DNA of 64,000 nucleotides from Paraburkholderia caribensis (GCF_002902945.1 NZ_CP026101.1:3410001-3474000); one strand, 5' to 3'. Shown: positions 35,010 through 47,585, counted from the first letter of the stretch. The notes: a model not told the origin generated them from the sequence alone. Numbers and translations: made by a program.

Positions 35010-35762
35010 ATGGAAATCGATTTGAACGCCGATCTCGGCGAAGGATGCGGCTCCGACGAGGCGCTGCTCGATCTCGTCAGCTCGGCGAATATCGCTTGCG
35101 GCTGGCATGCAGGCGGACCCAACGCGATGCGCGAATGCGTGCGCTGGGCAGTGCAGAAAGGCGTGTCGATCGGCGCGCATCCGAGTTTCAACGACCCGGA
35201 AAACTTCGGCCGCAAGGAAATGGACTTGCCCGTGGGCGAGATCTACGCGGGTGTGCTGTATCAGCTAGGCGCGCTGTCGGCGATCGCGCAAGCCGAGGGC
35301 GGCCGCATCGCGCACGTGAAGCCGCACGGCGCGCTCTACAACCAGGCTGCGCGCGACCCGAAGATCGCCGATGCAATCGTCTCCGCCGTGCATGACTTCG
35401 ATCCGTCCGTGGCCGTGTTCGCGCTCGCCAACAGCGGGCTCGTGACGGCCGCGCGCAACGCGGGGCTCATCGCCATCGAAGAAGTGTTCGCCGATCGCGG
35501 CTATCGCGCGGACGGCTCGCTCGTGCCGCGCAAGGAGCCGGGCGCACTGCTCGACGACGAAGACGAAGTGCTGCACCGCACGCTGGCGATGGTGCGCGAG
35601 CAGCGCGTGAAAGCCGTGAGCGGCGAATGGGTGCCCCTCAACGCGCAAACCATCTGCCTGCATGGCGACGGCCCGCATGCGCTCGCGTTCGCGCGCCGCA
35701 TCCGCAAGGCGCTCGAAGAGGCAGGCATCGACGTGCATGCAGCCGGCGCGGCACGCGCCTGA
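35010..35762 (+). CDS. pxpA: 5-oxoprolinase subunit PxpA (LamB/YcsF)
   Basis: A protein of 250 residues of the LamB/YcsF family. The N-terminus MEIDLNADLGEGCGSDEALL, the segments SSANIACGWHAGGP and SIGAHPSFNDPENFGR with conserved acidic and His residues, and HVKPHGALYN are characteristic of the deacetylase-like barrel. It completes the 5-oxoprolinase complex. It lies 16 bp after pxpC and is followed by a strong terminator at 35810–35835, which separates it from the membrane-protein pair downstream. Confidence 0.93.
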   Translation: MEIDLNADLGEGCGSDEALLDLVSSANIACGWHAGGPNAMRECVRWAVQKGVSIGAHPSFNDPENFGRKEMDLPVGEIYAGVLYQLGALSAIAQAEGGRIAHVKPHGALYNQAARDPKIADAIVSAVHDFDPSVAVFALANSGLVTAARNAGLIAIEEVFADRGYRADGSLVPRKEPGALLDDEDEVLHRTLAMVREQRVKAVSGEWVPLNAQTICLHGDGPHALAFARRIRKALEEAGIDVHAAGAARA

Positions 35763-36072
35763 TTTTTCCGCGCTGACGCCGCTGATTAAAGGCCATTACG
35801 CAACATTCGACGCCCCGCTTTTCGCGGGGCGTTTTCGAGAAAGTAGGCCAGAAAGCAACATCGCCAGTTGCCAACGGCTTTTTGAAGCAGCACAAGTGCG
35901 GCAGCAACCGTAGAGAAGTACCCGCAACAACGACAGGGCAAGCAGCCTGAGCGGCCATTGAAGAGCCGCAGGGCAACGAGGAAAGCCGGACCCCAAATAA
36001 CCAGGGCCCGGCGTCATTACAGTGCGCCGCCACGAGCGGTGTCCCAATGCAGGACCACCTCTGGAGATCTAG
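35763..36072. other. Intergenic region between pxpA and the DUF969 gene
   Basis: A 310-bp gap with an intrinsic terminator near its start (35810–35835) and a purine-rich remainder. No open frame is credible. A separate promoter for the membrane pair should lie here but none stands out. Confidence 0.5.
35810..35835 (+). terminator. Intrinsic terminator after pxpBCA
   Basis: A 9-bp perfect stem (ACGCCCCGC, 35810–35818, with GCGGGGCGT, 35824–35832), a 5-nt loop and a TTTT tract. Confidence 0.75.
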
Positions 36073-36858
36073 ATGCAGTCAACCGTCAACCTATGGCCGC
36101 TCATTGGCGTCGCGGTCATCATCGTCGGGTTTGTGTTGCGCTTCAACCCGATGCTGATCGTGGCCGCCGCCGCCGTCATCACCGCCATCGCCGCGCACTT
36201 TCCTCCGGACAAGATCCTGGCCGCGATCGGCACCGGCTTCATCAAGACACGCAATATTCCCCTCATCATCCTGTTGCCGCTCGCGGTGATCGGCCTGCTC
36301 GAACGGCACGGCCTGCGCGAGCGCGCCCAAACGTGGATCGCCAGCATCAAGGCCGCGACGGCCGGGCGTCTGCTGATCGTCTATCTGCTCGTGCGCGAGC
36401 TGACGGCGGCCGTCGGCCTGACAGGTCTCGGCGGGCATCCGCAAATGGTGCGTCCGCTGATCGCGCCGATGGCAGAAGGCGCCACGGAAACGCGCTTCGG
36501 CAAGCTCAGCGATGCCGTGCGCTACAAGCTGCGCGCGTTCTCGGCGGCCACGGACAACGTCGGCCTGTTCTTCGGCGAGGACATCTTCGTCGCGTTCGGC
36601 GCGATCGTGCTGATGGTCACGTTCCTGAAGGAAGCGGGCATCACCGTCGAGCCGATGCACGTCGCGCTGTGGGGCATTCCGACGGCCATCAGCGCCTTCC
36701 TGATCCACGGCTTCCGGCTCTGGCTGCTCGATCGCAGGCTCGAACGCGAGTTGCGCGGCAACGCGGCATCGCCGGGGGCGGCGAGCCTCAACACGAACAA
36801 CCACGCGAACCAGAACGCAAACCACAACGCGACGCGCACGACCGGGGACGAAGCATGA
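36073..36858 (+). CDS. DUF969 membrane protein, putative 5-oxoproline transporter part
   Basis: A protein of 261 residues with about six hydrophobic segments and a long Asn/Ala-rich hydrophilic C-terminus (NTNNHANQNANHNAT). NLWPLIGVAVIIVGFVLRFNP, LIILLPLAVIGLLERHGLRE and LTGLGGHPQMVRPLIAPMAEGA are the DUF969 hallmarks. DUF969 and DUF979 genes typically occur as a pair next to pxpBCA, and the system is regarded as a 5-oxoproline permease; this is known by association rather than seen in the sequence. ATGA overlap with the next gene. Confidence 0.85.
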   Translation: MQSTVNLWPLIGVAVIIVGFVLRFNPMLIVAAAAVITAIAAHFPPDKILAAIGTGFIKTRNIPLIILLPLAVIGLLERHGLRERAQTWIASIKAATAGRLLIVYLLVRELTAAVGLTGLGGHPQMVRPLIAPMAEGATETRFGKLSDAVRYKLRAFSAATDNVGLFFGEDIFVAFGAIVLMVTFLKEAGITVEPMHVALWGIPTAISAFLIHGFRLWLLDRRLERELRGNAASPGAASLNTNNHANQNANHNATRTTGDEA

Positions 36859-37811
36859 CACTCACCATCAACTATCTGTTCTGGCTGCTCGGCATCGTGC
36901 TGCTGGTGATCGGCGGCATGATCGCCACCGATAAGGATCATCCGCGCCGCCTCACGGCGGGCGGCTTCTGGATCATCTACGCGCTGATCTTCCTGGTCGG
37001 CGACAAGCTGCCCGCCGAACTGGTCGGCGTGCTCGTCATCGCAATGGCGCTGATCGCGGGCTTCGGCGGCGTGACGGCTGCCAAACCCAAAGTGCTGTCC
37101 GAAGCAACGCGCAAGGCGAGCGCCGCGCGCCTCGGCAACAAGCTGTTCGTCCCCGCGCTGACGATTCCCGTCGTCACGGTGATCGTCACGTTGTCGGCGA
37201 GTCATCTGGTGTTCGGCGGCACGCCGCTGGTCGAGCAGAAGAACGTCACGCTGATCGGCTTCGGCATCGGCTGTGTGATTGCGCTGGCGTTCGCCTGCAT
37301 CATGACGCGCGACACCGTCGGCCAGTCGATGAAGGAAGCGCGGCGACTCGTCGATGCGCTGTCGTGGGCGGCCGTGCTGCCGCAGATGCTCGGCATGCTC
37401 GGCCTCGTGTTCTCCGACGCGGGCGTCGGCAAGGCAGTCGCACACGTGACGACGGCGTACATCAGCCTCGACTACCGGCTGATCGCGGTGGCCGTCTACT
37501 GCATCGGCATGGCGCTCTTCACGATGGTGATGGGCAACGGCTTCGCCGCGTTCCCGGTCATGACGGGCGGCGTCGGCGTACCGATCCTCGTCAACGTGTT
37601 TCATGGCAACCCGGCCGTGATGGTCGCGATCGGCATGTTCTCCGGCTACTGCGGCACGCTGATGACGCCGATGGCCGCGAACTTCAATATGGTGCCCGCC
37701 GCGCTGCTCGAACTGCCCGACAAGAACGCGGTGATCAAGGTGCAGGTACCGACGGCGCTCACGCTGCTCGTCGTGAATATCTTCCTGCTCAACTTCCTGA
37801 TGTTCCTGTAG
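36855..37811 (+). CDS. DUF979 membrane protein, putative 5-oxoproline transporter part
   Basis: A protein of 318 residues with about eight to ten hydrophobic segments. GGFWIIYALIFLVGDKLPAELVG, GNGFAAFPVMTGGVGVPILV and FSGYCGTLMTPMAANFNMVPAALLE mark it as DUF979, a probable secondary transporter core related in pattern to the ion-transporter superfamily. Its start overlaps the DUF969 stop, so both products are made together and likely form one membrane complex that brings in the substrate of PxpABC. Confidence 0.85.
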   Translation: MTLTINYLFWLLGIVLLVIGGMIATDKDHPRRLTAGGFWIIYALIFLVGDKLPAELVGVLVIAMALIAGFGGVTAAKPKVLSEATRKASAARLGNKLFVPALTIPVVTVIVTLSASHLVFGGTPLVEQKNVTLIGFGIGCVIALAFACIMTRDTVGQSMKEARRLVDALSWAAVLPQMLGMLGLVFSDAGVGKAVAHVTTAYISLDYRLIAVAVYCIGMALFTMVMGNGFAAFPVMTGGVGVPILVNVFHGNPAVMVAIGMFSGYCGTLMTPMAANFNMVPAALLELPDKNAVIKVQVPTALTLLVVNIFLLNFLMFL

Positions 37812-38031
37812 CGCCTGTGCTGTAATCCCGACCGCGGGCGGTTCGCCACTGCCTATTTATGAGATATGTGACCCGCCCGCGCGACTGATTTCAAAAGGCT
37901 TACCGCCATTTTTAGGATGCATCTGATAGTTTGGCCGAAGCCCCGGACCTAATCTGTGAATGTTCCATCGTTCACTTACCGGCGCATCGACAGGTTTGCG
38001 CCGGCTCTTTCGAGAGTCTGGAGAGCACGCC

Positions 38032-38754
38032 ATGCAACCGCAGTCCGCCGTTTCTGTTTCCTCCGCTTCTACTTCCTCCGCTTCTACTTCCTCCAACACC
38101 CGGCTTTTTCCCGTCACGCTCGCTTTCGCGCTCGAGGCGCATCGCGCGGGCCGTTTCATCGAAGCCGAGTCGCTGTACCGCGAAGCACTCGCGATTTGCC
38201 CGGAACAACCGGACGCGCTGCACTATTACGGTGTGCTGCTGCATCAGCGCGGCCAGCATGGGCTTGCGCTCGAATACATCGACCTTTCGCTCGAACTCGA
38301 GCCGGATAACGCGGAGTGCTGGAACGACCGTGGCTTCGTGGCCGAAGCACTCGGAGATAAAGCGCTCGCACAGCGCTGCTATCGTGTGTCGCTGGCGCTC
38401 GATCCCCGCTCGCCCGATGCACACAACAACATCGCCGTTGGGCTCGAAGCCCAAGGCAAGCTCGGCGAAGCGGTGCATCATTATCGCGAGGCGCTGAAGA
38501 TCGACCCGACGCTCGCCGACGTGCATCTCAATCTCGGCTCGGCGCTCGACCGCCTGATGCGATTCGACGACGCCGACGAGCACTATCGCGCGTTGTTGTC
38601 GCTGAATGCGCGCACGGTCAACGTCCGCCTGAAGACGAATGGTTCGAAAGACCTGTCGCTCGACGCGCTGGAAGCGGCGCTGAAGCTCGCGTCGCAAGCG
38701 GGACGTAGACGTGTCGCCAACGGCGCATTTGGCGCGGTAGGCGCAGCCGTTTAA
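38032..38754 (+). CDS. Tetratricopeptide repeat protein
   Basis: A protein of 240 residues. From about residue 30 to 195 there are four to five TPR units, each with the Y/L-A-P pattern (ESLYREALAICPEQPDALHY; ALEYIDLSLELEPDNAECW; HHYREALKIDPTLADVHLN). The N-terminus is Ser/Thr-rich with a repeated SSAST unit encoded by a 15-bp tandem repeat. Such proteins are interaction scaffolds; some members act with glycosyltransferases, but no partner is next to it. The ATG at 38032 follows CTGGAGAG. It is convergent with the TraB/GumN gene across a hairpin. Confidence 0.8.
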   Translation: MQPQSAVSVSSASTSSASTSSNTRLFPVTLAFALEAHRAGRFIEAESLYREALAICPEQPDALHYYGVLLHQRGQHGLALEYIDLSLELEPDNAECWNDRGFVAEALGDKALAQRCYRVSLALDPRSPDAHNNIAVGLEAQGKLGEAVHHYREALKIDPTLADVHLNLGSALDRLMRFDDADEHYRALLSLNARTVNVRLKTNGSKDLSLDALEAALKLASQAGRRRVANGAFGAVGAAV

Positions 38755-38768
38755 CCGCCGCTCTCGTT

Positions 38769-38789
38769 GAGCGCGCAGGCAGCGCGCTC
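38769..38789. terminator. Hairpin between convergent genes
   Basis: A perfect 8-bp stem GAGCGCGC (38769–38776) with GCGCGCTC (38782–38789) and a 5-nt loop. It lies 15 bp after the TPR gene stop and 2 bp before the TraB/GumN stop. U-tract weak, so termination is probable but not proven. Confidence 0.45.
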
Positions 38790-38790
38790 T

Positions 38791-39994
38791 TCAATAAGGC
38801 TCGACAACAAACCCGCGCTGCCGCAACAACTGCAGCACGCCCTTTTGCCCGCCCAGATGCAGCGCGCCGATCGCGACGAATACCGGTTTGTTCGGCGCCG
38901 CGATCAGCAGCATCCGGTTAACGAAGCGCCGGTTGCGATCGAACAGAATCTTGTTGTCCACCTGCGCGGAGATGCGCTTGTCACGTGCGAGCTTCTCCGA
39001 CTTCGCCGCTTCCCACGCGGAAATCGCATCGGCATCGCCGAGGCGCCATAGCCGGTGCAAGGTTTGCACATCGGCGACATTCTCGGCGGGCGTCTGCACG
39101 AGATCCTGCGCGAGCATTTCGCGCTGCTGCGCCAGCGTGAGCCCCGTGAACGCCCGCATCTGCTCGGCGAGCGTCTCCAGCCCGACAATCTTTCCCTTCT
39201 GCCGCAAATACACATTCTGCAACTGCGCTTCCGTGCCGAATTCGGTTTGCAGCCCGGCGCTCAGCGAATCGTAGGTTTCCACCAGCAAGGACGCGAGCCA
39301 CGGCCGCATCTTGCGGATTTCACCAAGCGCGGCGGGATTGCCGCGCAGACGCGTCGCGAGCTTGTGCCATAGCGGCTCGGGCAACAGCTTCGGCAGACAT
39401 TCATACGAGCAGATGCCGTATTTCGACACATCGTCCTGCGAGACGAGCAGATCGTCGGGGGATAGTTCGAGTGCAAGCGTCGGCGATGCGGCTAGCGCAC
39501 CGAGGATCGGCGCGCGGAATGGCTGGTTCGGCGGATAGTCGTTCGGGTCGCCGACATGCAGCGTGCCCAGAAGATAAATCGTGGTTTTGCCGCGTGTTGC
39601 GACGTAGAAAGGCATGCGCGCCGGTTGCGCGCGCACGGGACCGCTCGCCGTGGTGCCGCTTGCATAGGAAGGCGGCGGATTGAAGCCGGGCAGCGTCGCG
39701 CGCGGTTGCGGCGGCGTGTGCGGCACGGGAACGGCCGGGCGGCCGACCTGGTTGGCCTGCGCGGCCTGCACGGGCGTATTCGCCGAAGCCCCTGCGGCAT
39801 GCGCGGAGGCGATCGGGTCGAACGAGGCGAAAGGCTGAAATGGAAGCAAGGCGCATTGCGCCGCCGCCGCGAGCAGCGCGCCCATCAGGACACGCACGAC
39901 CCGCCGATGCGAAAGCACAGCGCGCGCGCCGCCCGCATGCTTCACATGCAAACGACGCGCGTGACGGCGCGTAACATCACGCGCCGCCACCCCA

Positions 39995-40002
<8 letters not shown>
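38791..40002 (-). CDS. TraB/GumN family protein
   Basis: A protein of about 403 residues. The N-terminal 75 residues hold a basic part and a long hydrophobic stretch ending in AHAAG, a probable signal peptide or anchor; a Pro/Ala-rich linker follows. The TraB/GumN domain runs from about residue 135 to the end, with the two histidine motifs LLGTLHVGDP and VAIGALHLGGQKG that characterise the family. It is thought to be metalloprotease-like; bacterial function unknown. Its chosen ATG (40002) overlaps the dppF stop by 8 nt, so it may be the last gene of the dpp operon. A downstream start cannot be excluded. Confidence 0.78.
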
Positions 40003-41028
<1,026 letters not shown>

Positions 41029-41032
<4 letters not shown>

Positions 41033-42033
41033 CGTGCGCCTCCCTGTTGAATGGCATCGCGAACCAGGTTCAGCGGCTTGATGCAGCGGACCTGGGCGGC
41101 GGGATCGTGATCGGCCAGCGGCGACAGCGCAGGCCGCGCCTTGTTGCAATCGTCGACGACGTACTTGCAGCGCGGCGCGAACAGACAGCCCTTCGGACGG
41201 TCATCGCGTCCCGGCACCATGCCCGGCAGCGCGGCAAGCCGCACCGCGCCGACGTTGTGCTCGGGGATCGCCGCCAGCAGCGCTTCCGTGTACGGATGAT
41301 GCGGCGCCTTGAAGATATCGGGCACGCGGTTCGTTTCGATGACTTCGCCCGCGTACATCACGGCCACGCGCTGCGCGACTTCCGACACCACGGCCAGATC
41401 ATGCGAAATCAGCACGAGCGCCATGCCGCGATCTTTCTGCAACTGCACCAGCAGTTGCATGATCTGCGCCTGGATGGTCACGTCGAGGGCCGTGGTCGGC
41501 TCGTCGGCGATCAGCAGCTTCGGGTTGCAAGCGACCGCCATCGCGATCATCACGCGCTGGTTCATGCCGCCCGACATCTGATGCGGGAACGTGTTGATGC
41601 GGTTCTTCGCGTCGGGAATGCCGACCTGATCGAGCAGTTCGAGCGCGCGCTTGTGCAATGCGTCGCCGCGCAGGCCTTCGTGCAGCTTCAGCACTTCCTT
41701 GATCTGATAGCCGACGGTGTAGCTCGGGTTCAGGCTCGTCAGCGCGTCCTGAAACACCATCGCCACGTCTTTGCCGATGATCTTGCGGCGTTGCGCCGGC
41801 GTCGCGTTCAGCAGGTCCTTGCCGTCGAAGGTGACTTCGTCGGCGGTGACCTTGCCGGGCGCGTCGATCAGGCCCATCAGCGCCATCATCGTCACGCTCT
41901 TGCCCGAGCCCGATTCGCCGACCACGCCGACCACTTCGCCAGGCGCCACGTTCAGATTGATTCGATCGACGGCGGGCAGGCCGCTGAAGTTCACCGCAAG
42001 ATTGCGGATGGTCAATAGATTACCGTTGCTCAT
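41029..42033 (-). CDS. dppD: Dipeptide ABC transporter ATPase DppD
   Basis: A protein of 334 residues. Walker A GESGSGKS (39–46), signature MSGGMNQR (153–160), Walker B LLIADEPT, and the oligo_HPY C-terminal extension (GCLFAPRCKYV). It lies 1 bp after dppC and overlaps dppF by 4 nt, as expected for the dppABCDF operon. Confidence 0.93.
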
Positions 42034-42034
42034 G

Positions 42035-42952
42035 TCAGGCCAGCCTTTTGAGTTTCGGGTCGAGTGCGTCGCGCAGCCCGTCGCCGAGCAGGTTGATCGC
42101 GAGCACCGAGATCAGGATGGCGAGACCGGGCATGGTGACGATCCACCACGCGCTGTCGATGTAATCGCGTGCCGACGCGAGCATCGCGCCCCACTCCGCC
42201 GACGGCGGCTGCACGCCGAGGCCGAGGAAGCCAAGCGCGGCGGCATCGAGAATCGCCGACGAAAAGCCGAGCGTGGCCTGCACGATCAGCGGCGCCGTGC
42301 AGTTCGGCAGCACCTGCGAGAACATCAGCCGGGCCGTGCCCGCACCCGCGACGCGCGAGGCCATCACGTACTCCTTGTGCAACTCGCCGAGCGCCGATGC
42401 GCGCGTCAGACGCACATAACCGGGCAGCGCGACGATCGCGATGGCGAGCATGGTGTTCACGAGGCCAGGACCGATGATGGCAACCACGGCCACCGCGAGC
42501 AGCAGCGACGGCAGCGCGAGCAGCACGTCCATGACGCGCATGATGGGCGTGTCGGCCCACTTCTCGAAGAACGCGGCGATCAGACCGAGCACGATGCCGG
42601 GGATCAGCGCGAGCACCACGGAAACAAAGCCGATCCAGAACGACAGCCGCGCGCCGTACATCAGGCGCGAAAGAATGTCGCGGCCGGCTTCATCGGTGCC
42701 GAGAATGAACTTCCAGTTGCCGCCGTCGAGCCATGCAGGCGGAATTTTCACGGAATCGCGGTATTGCTCGATCGGGCTGTGCGGCGCGATCAACGGCGCG
42801 AAGATCGCGACGAAGACCAGCACCAGCACGATGATGCCCGCGCTGACGGCGCCGCGGTTGCGCGAGAAGTTGGACCAGAACTCGCGGGCGGCCAATGCAC
42901 GGCCGCTCGGAGGGGTGACTGCCTGGGGGACTGTATTTTGGATGTCTGCCAC
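42035..42952 (-). CDS. dppC: Dipeptide ABC transporter permease DppC
   Basis: A protein of 305 residues with a cytoplasmic N-terminus, one TM (GAVSAGIIVLVLVFVAIFAPL), a periplasmic loop and about five further TMs. The permease EAA-like loop is in RLTRASALGELHKEYVMASRVAGAG. LGTDEAGRDILSRLMYGARLS is the conserved DppC/OppC segment. It forms the channel with DppB. Confidence 0.93.
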   Translation of the reverse strand: MADIQNTVPQAVTPPSGRALAAREFWSNFSRNRGAVSAGIIVLVLVFVAIFAPLIAPHSPIEQYRDSVKIPPAWLDGGNWKFILGTDEAGRDILSRLMYGARLSFWIGFVSVVLALIPGIVLGLIAAFFEKWADTPIMRVMDVLLALPSLLLAVAVVAIIGPGLVNTMLAIAIVALPGYVRLTRASALGELHKEYVMASRVAGAGTARLMFSQVLPNCTAPLIVQATLGFSSAILDAAALGFLGLGVQPPSAEWGAMLASARDYIDSAWWIVTMPGLAILISVLAINLLGDGLRDALDPKLKRLA

Positions 42953-42956
42953 GGTA

Positions 42957-43970
42957 TTACCTCGTATGGCGGATGCGTGGGTTGAGCACGCCGTACAACA
43001 GATCGACGACGAGGTTCACGACGATCACGAGTGTCGCGATCATCAGGATACCGCCCTGCACGACGGGATAGTCGCGCCGGCCGATCGCGTCGATCAGCCA
43101 TTTGCCGATGCCCGGCCACGAGAACAGCGTTTCCGTCAGCACCGCGCCCGCGAGCAGCGTGCCGACCTGCAAACCGATCACCGTGACGACGGGAATCAGC
43201 GCGTTACGCAGTGCATGCACGACGATCACGCGCGCCGGCGACAAGCCCTTCGCGCGCGCCGTGCGGATGTAGTCTTCGCGCAGCACTTCGAGCATCGAGG
43301 AACGCGTCATCCGCGCGACGACCGCAAGCGGAATCGTGCCGAGCACGATCGACGGCAGGATCAGATGCGACAGCGCCGAGCGGAACGAGCCTTCGTCCGT
43401 GCCGGGCAGCAGCGAGTCGATCAGCAGGAAGCCCGTCACGTGCGGAATGTCGTATTCGACCGCGATGCGGCCCGACACGGGCGTCCAGCCGAGCTTCGAC
43501 GAGAAGAACATGATGAGGATCAAGCCCCACCAGAAAATCGGCATCGAATAGCCGGTGAGCGCCGTGCCCATCACGCCGTGGTCGACGGCGGTGCCGCGCC
43601 GCAGCGCAGCGAACACGCCGGCGGGCAGACCGACGATCAGCGCAAACAGCATCGCGCAGATCGACAGTTCGACGGTGGCTGGGAAACGGGCAATGAACTC
43701 GTCCATCACGCTCGTATTGGTGATGATCGACGTACCAAGGTTCCCTTGCAGCGCGTGGCCGACGTAATGGAGGTACTGGATGGGCAGCGGCTCGTCGAGC
43801 CCGAGGCGATGCATCGCAGCCGCGTGCATGGCCGGGTCGACGCCGCGCTCGCCCATCATGACTTCGATGGGGTCGCCCGGAATCAGGTGAATGAGCGCGA
43901 ACGCGAGGATCGTGATACCGATGAAAGTCGGTATGACCATCCCGATGCGGCGCAAAACGAATCGGAACAT
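42957..43970 (-). CDS. dppB: Dipeptide ABC transporter permease DppB
   Basis: A protein of 337 residues with six membrane segments. Typical DppB features: RRIGMVIPTFIGITILAFALIHLIPGDP at the N-terminus and the EAA loop RSSMLEVLREDYIRTARAKGLS. It lies 4 bp before dppC. It is separated from dppA by 154 bp containing a hairpin that could partly terminate the message. Confidence 0.93.
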   Translation of the reverse strand: MFRFVLRRIGMVIPTFIGITILAFALIHLIPGDPIEVMMGERGVDPAMHAAAMHRLGLDEPLPIQYLHYVGHALQGNLGTSIITNTSVMDEFIARFPATVELSICAMLFALIVGLPAGVFAALRRGTAVDHGVMGTALTGYSMPIFWWGLILIMFFSSKLGWTPVSGRIAVEYDIPHVTGFLLIDSLLPGTDEGSFRSALSHLILPSIVLGTIPLAVVARMTRSSMLEVLREDYIRTARAKGLSPARVIVVHALRNALIPVVTVIGLQVGTLLAGAVLTETLFSWPGIGKWLIDAIGRRDYPVVQGGILMIATLVIVVNLVVDLLYGVLNPRIRHTR

Positions 43971-43994
43971 GGTTCGTCCCTATGGTCTTGGTGA

Positions 43995-44039
43995 GAAAAA
44001 ACGCAACCGGCGACGAGGGCTCGTGACCCCGGTCGCCGG
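43995..44039 (-). terminator. Attenuator-like hairpin between dppA and dppB
   Basis: On the minus strand an 8-bp stem (44039–44032 with 44014–44007) with a 17-nt loop that can pair further, followed after a few bases by a U-rich tract (44001–43995). It lies just after dppA and before dppBCDF and can lower expression of the membrane and ATPase genes relative to the binding protein. Confidence 0.55.
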
Positions 44040-44124
44040 ACCATTTCGACCAGTCTTCTAACCGAACGAAAAGCGTACTGCGTAAGGGATGCAGCAGGCA
44101 ACGAAGCCCGCCGCATCACGTGAT

Positions 44125-45756
44125 TTACTTCATGCTGACGCCGTCGAAGCGCGCATAGCCGAGCGGCTCGATGCGCATGTCGACAACCTTCTTGCTGACC
44201 GGCTGATACACCGTCGAGTGAGCGATCGGCGAGAACGGCAGTTGCTGCGCGAAGATCTGCTGCGCCTGCACATACGCCTTCGTGCGATCTGCCTGAGCCG
44301 TCGTTTCACGGCCCTTCTTGACCAGGTCGTCGAACGGCTTGTAGCACCACTTCGAGAAGTTGTTGCCGTTGACCGCGTCGCAGCCGAGCAGCGTACCGAG
44401 CCAGTTGTCCGGGTCGCCATTGTCGCCCGTCCAGCCGATCAGCATCGTGTCGTCTTCGCCCGCGTGCGCGCGCTTGATGTACTCACCCCATTCGTACGTG
44501 ACGATCTTCGCCTTCACGCCGATCTTGGCCCAGTCGGCCTGGATCATTTCCGCCATCAGCTTGCCGTTCGGGTTGTATGCGCGCTGCACGGGCATGGCCC
44601 ACAGCGTGATGTCGAAACCGTTCGGGAAGCCAGCCTTGGCGAGCAGCGCCTTGGCCTTTTCCGTATCGTATGCCGGCAGCTTCAGGCTCTTGTCGTACGA
44701 CCATTGCGTAGGCGGCATCGGGTTCGTCGCGGCCTGGCCTGCGCCTTGATACACGGAATCGATGATCGCCTTCTTGTTGATCGCCATGTCGAGCGCCTGA
44801 CGCACTTCGAGCTTGTCGACGGGCTTGTGCGAAACGTTGTACGACAGGTAGCCCAGGTTGAAGCCCGGTTGCGACGGCATGTCGATGTTCGAATCGGCCT
44901 TCAGCGGTGCGATGTCGGCGGGACGCGGATAGCTCATCACCTGGCATTCGTCGCGCTTCAACTTCTGCACGCGCACGCCCGCATCAGGCGTGATCGAGAA
45001 GATCAGCTTCGAGATCTTGACCGTATTCGGCTTCCAGTAGTCCGGATTGCCGTCGAAACGGATCGTCGCGTCCTTCGTGTAGCTACGGAAAATGAACGGG
45101 CCCGTGCCGACCGGCTTCTGGTTGATGTCGGCGGCGTTGCCGGACTTCAGCAGCGAATCCGCATATTCAGCCGAGAGGACCGACGCGTATTCCATTGCCA
45201 GATTCTGGATGAACGGCGCGTTGACTTCCTTGAGCGTGAACTTGACCGTGTACGGGTCGACCTTTTCGACCTTGTCGATCAGCTTGTCGAGGCCCATGTC
45301 GGTGAAGTACGGGAACTGCACCGGGTAGGCCTTGCGGAACGGCTGGTTCGTGTCCAGCATGCGCTCGAACGTGAACACGACGTCGTCCGCGTTGAATTCG
45401 CGGGTCGGCTTGAACCACGACGTGGTGTGGAACTTGACGCCGTGGCGCAGATGGAACGTGTACGTCTTGCCGTCCGGCGAGACATCCCACTTTTCCGCGA
45501 GACCCGGCTCGACCTTCGTGCCGCCGCGTTCGAATTCGACGAGGCGGTTATAAACGGTGAACGTATTGGCCGTGAAATCCACGCCCGTGGTGTACTGCGC
45601 CGGATCAAAACCCGCCGGGCTGCCTTCCGAGCAGTAGACGAGAGTTTTGTTCGGGATATCGGCGGCGTTCGCCAGTTGGGTCCCCGCCATCGATGCCGCT
45701 GCCGTCGCGACAAGCATCGTGAGCCGTGCCGCGCGCAACAGTTTGTTTTGCTTCAT
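44125..45756 (-). CDS. dppA: Dipeptide-binding protein DppA (paralogue 1)
   Basis: A protein of 543 residues, a class C (SBP_bac_5) binding protein. The signal peptide ends near LANAAD (residues 28–33). KTLVYCSEGSPAGFDPAQYTT and VYNRLVEFERGGTKVEPGLAEKW are the family N-terminal core; ADDVVFTFERMLD and VGTGPFIFRSYTKD follow. It binds peptides in the periplasm for DppBCDF. It is closely similar along its whole length to the next upstream gene, a tandem duplicate. Signal AGGAAA precedes the start. Confidence 0.93.
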   Translation of the reverse strand: MKQNKLLRAARLTMLVATAAASMAGTQLANAADIPNKTLVYCSEGSPAGFDPAQYTTGVDFTANTFTVYNRLVEFERGGTKVEPGLAEKWDVSPDGKTYTFHLRHGVKFHTTSWFKPTREFNADDVVFTFERMLDTNQPFRKAYPVQFPYFTDMGLDKLIDKVEKVDPYTVKFTLKEVNAPFIQNLAMEYASVLSAEYADSLLKSGNAADINQKPVGTGPFIFRSYTKDATIRFDGNPDYWKPNTVKISKLIFSITPDAGVRVQKLKRDECQVMSYPRPADIAPLKADSNIDMPSQPGFNLGYLSYNVSHKPVDKLEVRQALDMAINKKAIIDSVYQGAGQAATNPMPPTQWSYDKSLKLPAYDTEKAKALLAKAGFPNGFDITLWAMPVQRAYNPNGKLMAEMIQADWAKIGVKAKIVTYEWGEYIKRAHAGEDDTMLIGWTGDNGDPDNWLGTLLGCDAVNGNNFSKWCYKPFDDLVKKGRETTAQADRTKAYVQAQQIFAQQLPFSPIAHSTVYQPVSKKVVDMRIEPLGYARFDGVSMK

Positions 45757-45873
45757 GTTTCCTCCAGGATCGGCGCCGGCAAAAACCAGCGTAGCGCGAT
45801 ATTACTGAGCTTTGCCAGGGGCCGCAATTGGAGGAAATTAACTTTGTTGACGATAGGAAACAGCTTTCAACCG

Positions 45874-45898
45874 GGTTGCCGCGCCTGGCGCGGCAACC
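45874..45898. terminator. Hairpin between the two dppA paralogues
   Basis: A 10-bp stem GGTTGCCGCG (45874–45883) with CGCGGCAACC (45889–45898). No U-tract follows on the minus strand, so it is more likely an mRNA-stabilising 3'-end hairpin of the upstream paralogue than a terminator. Confidence 0.45.
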
Positions 45899-45941
45899 AC
45901 GTCGGATTTCAGTGAAATTGGGGTGAGAAGCTGTGAATTGT

Positions 45942-47585
<1,644 letters not shown>

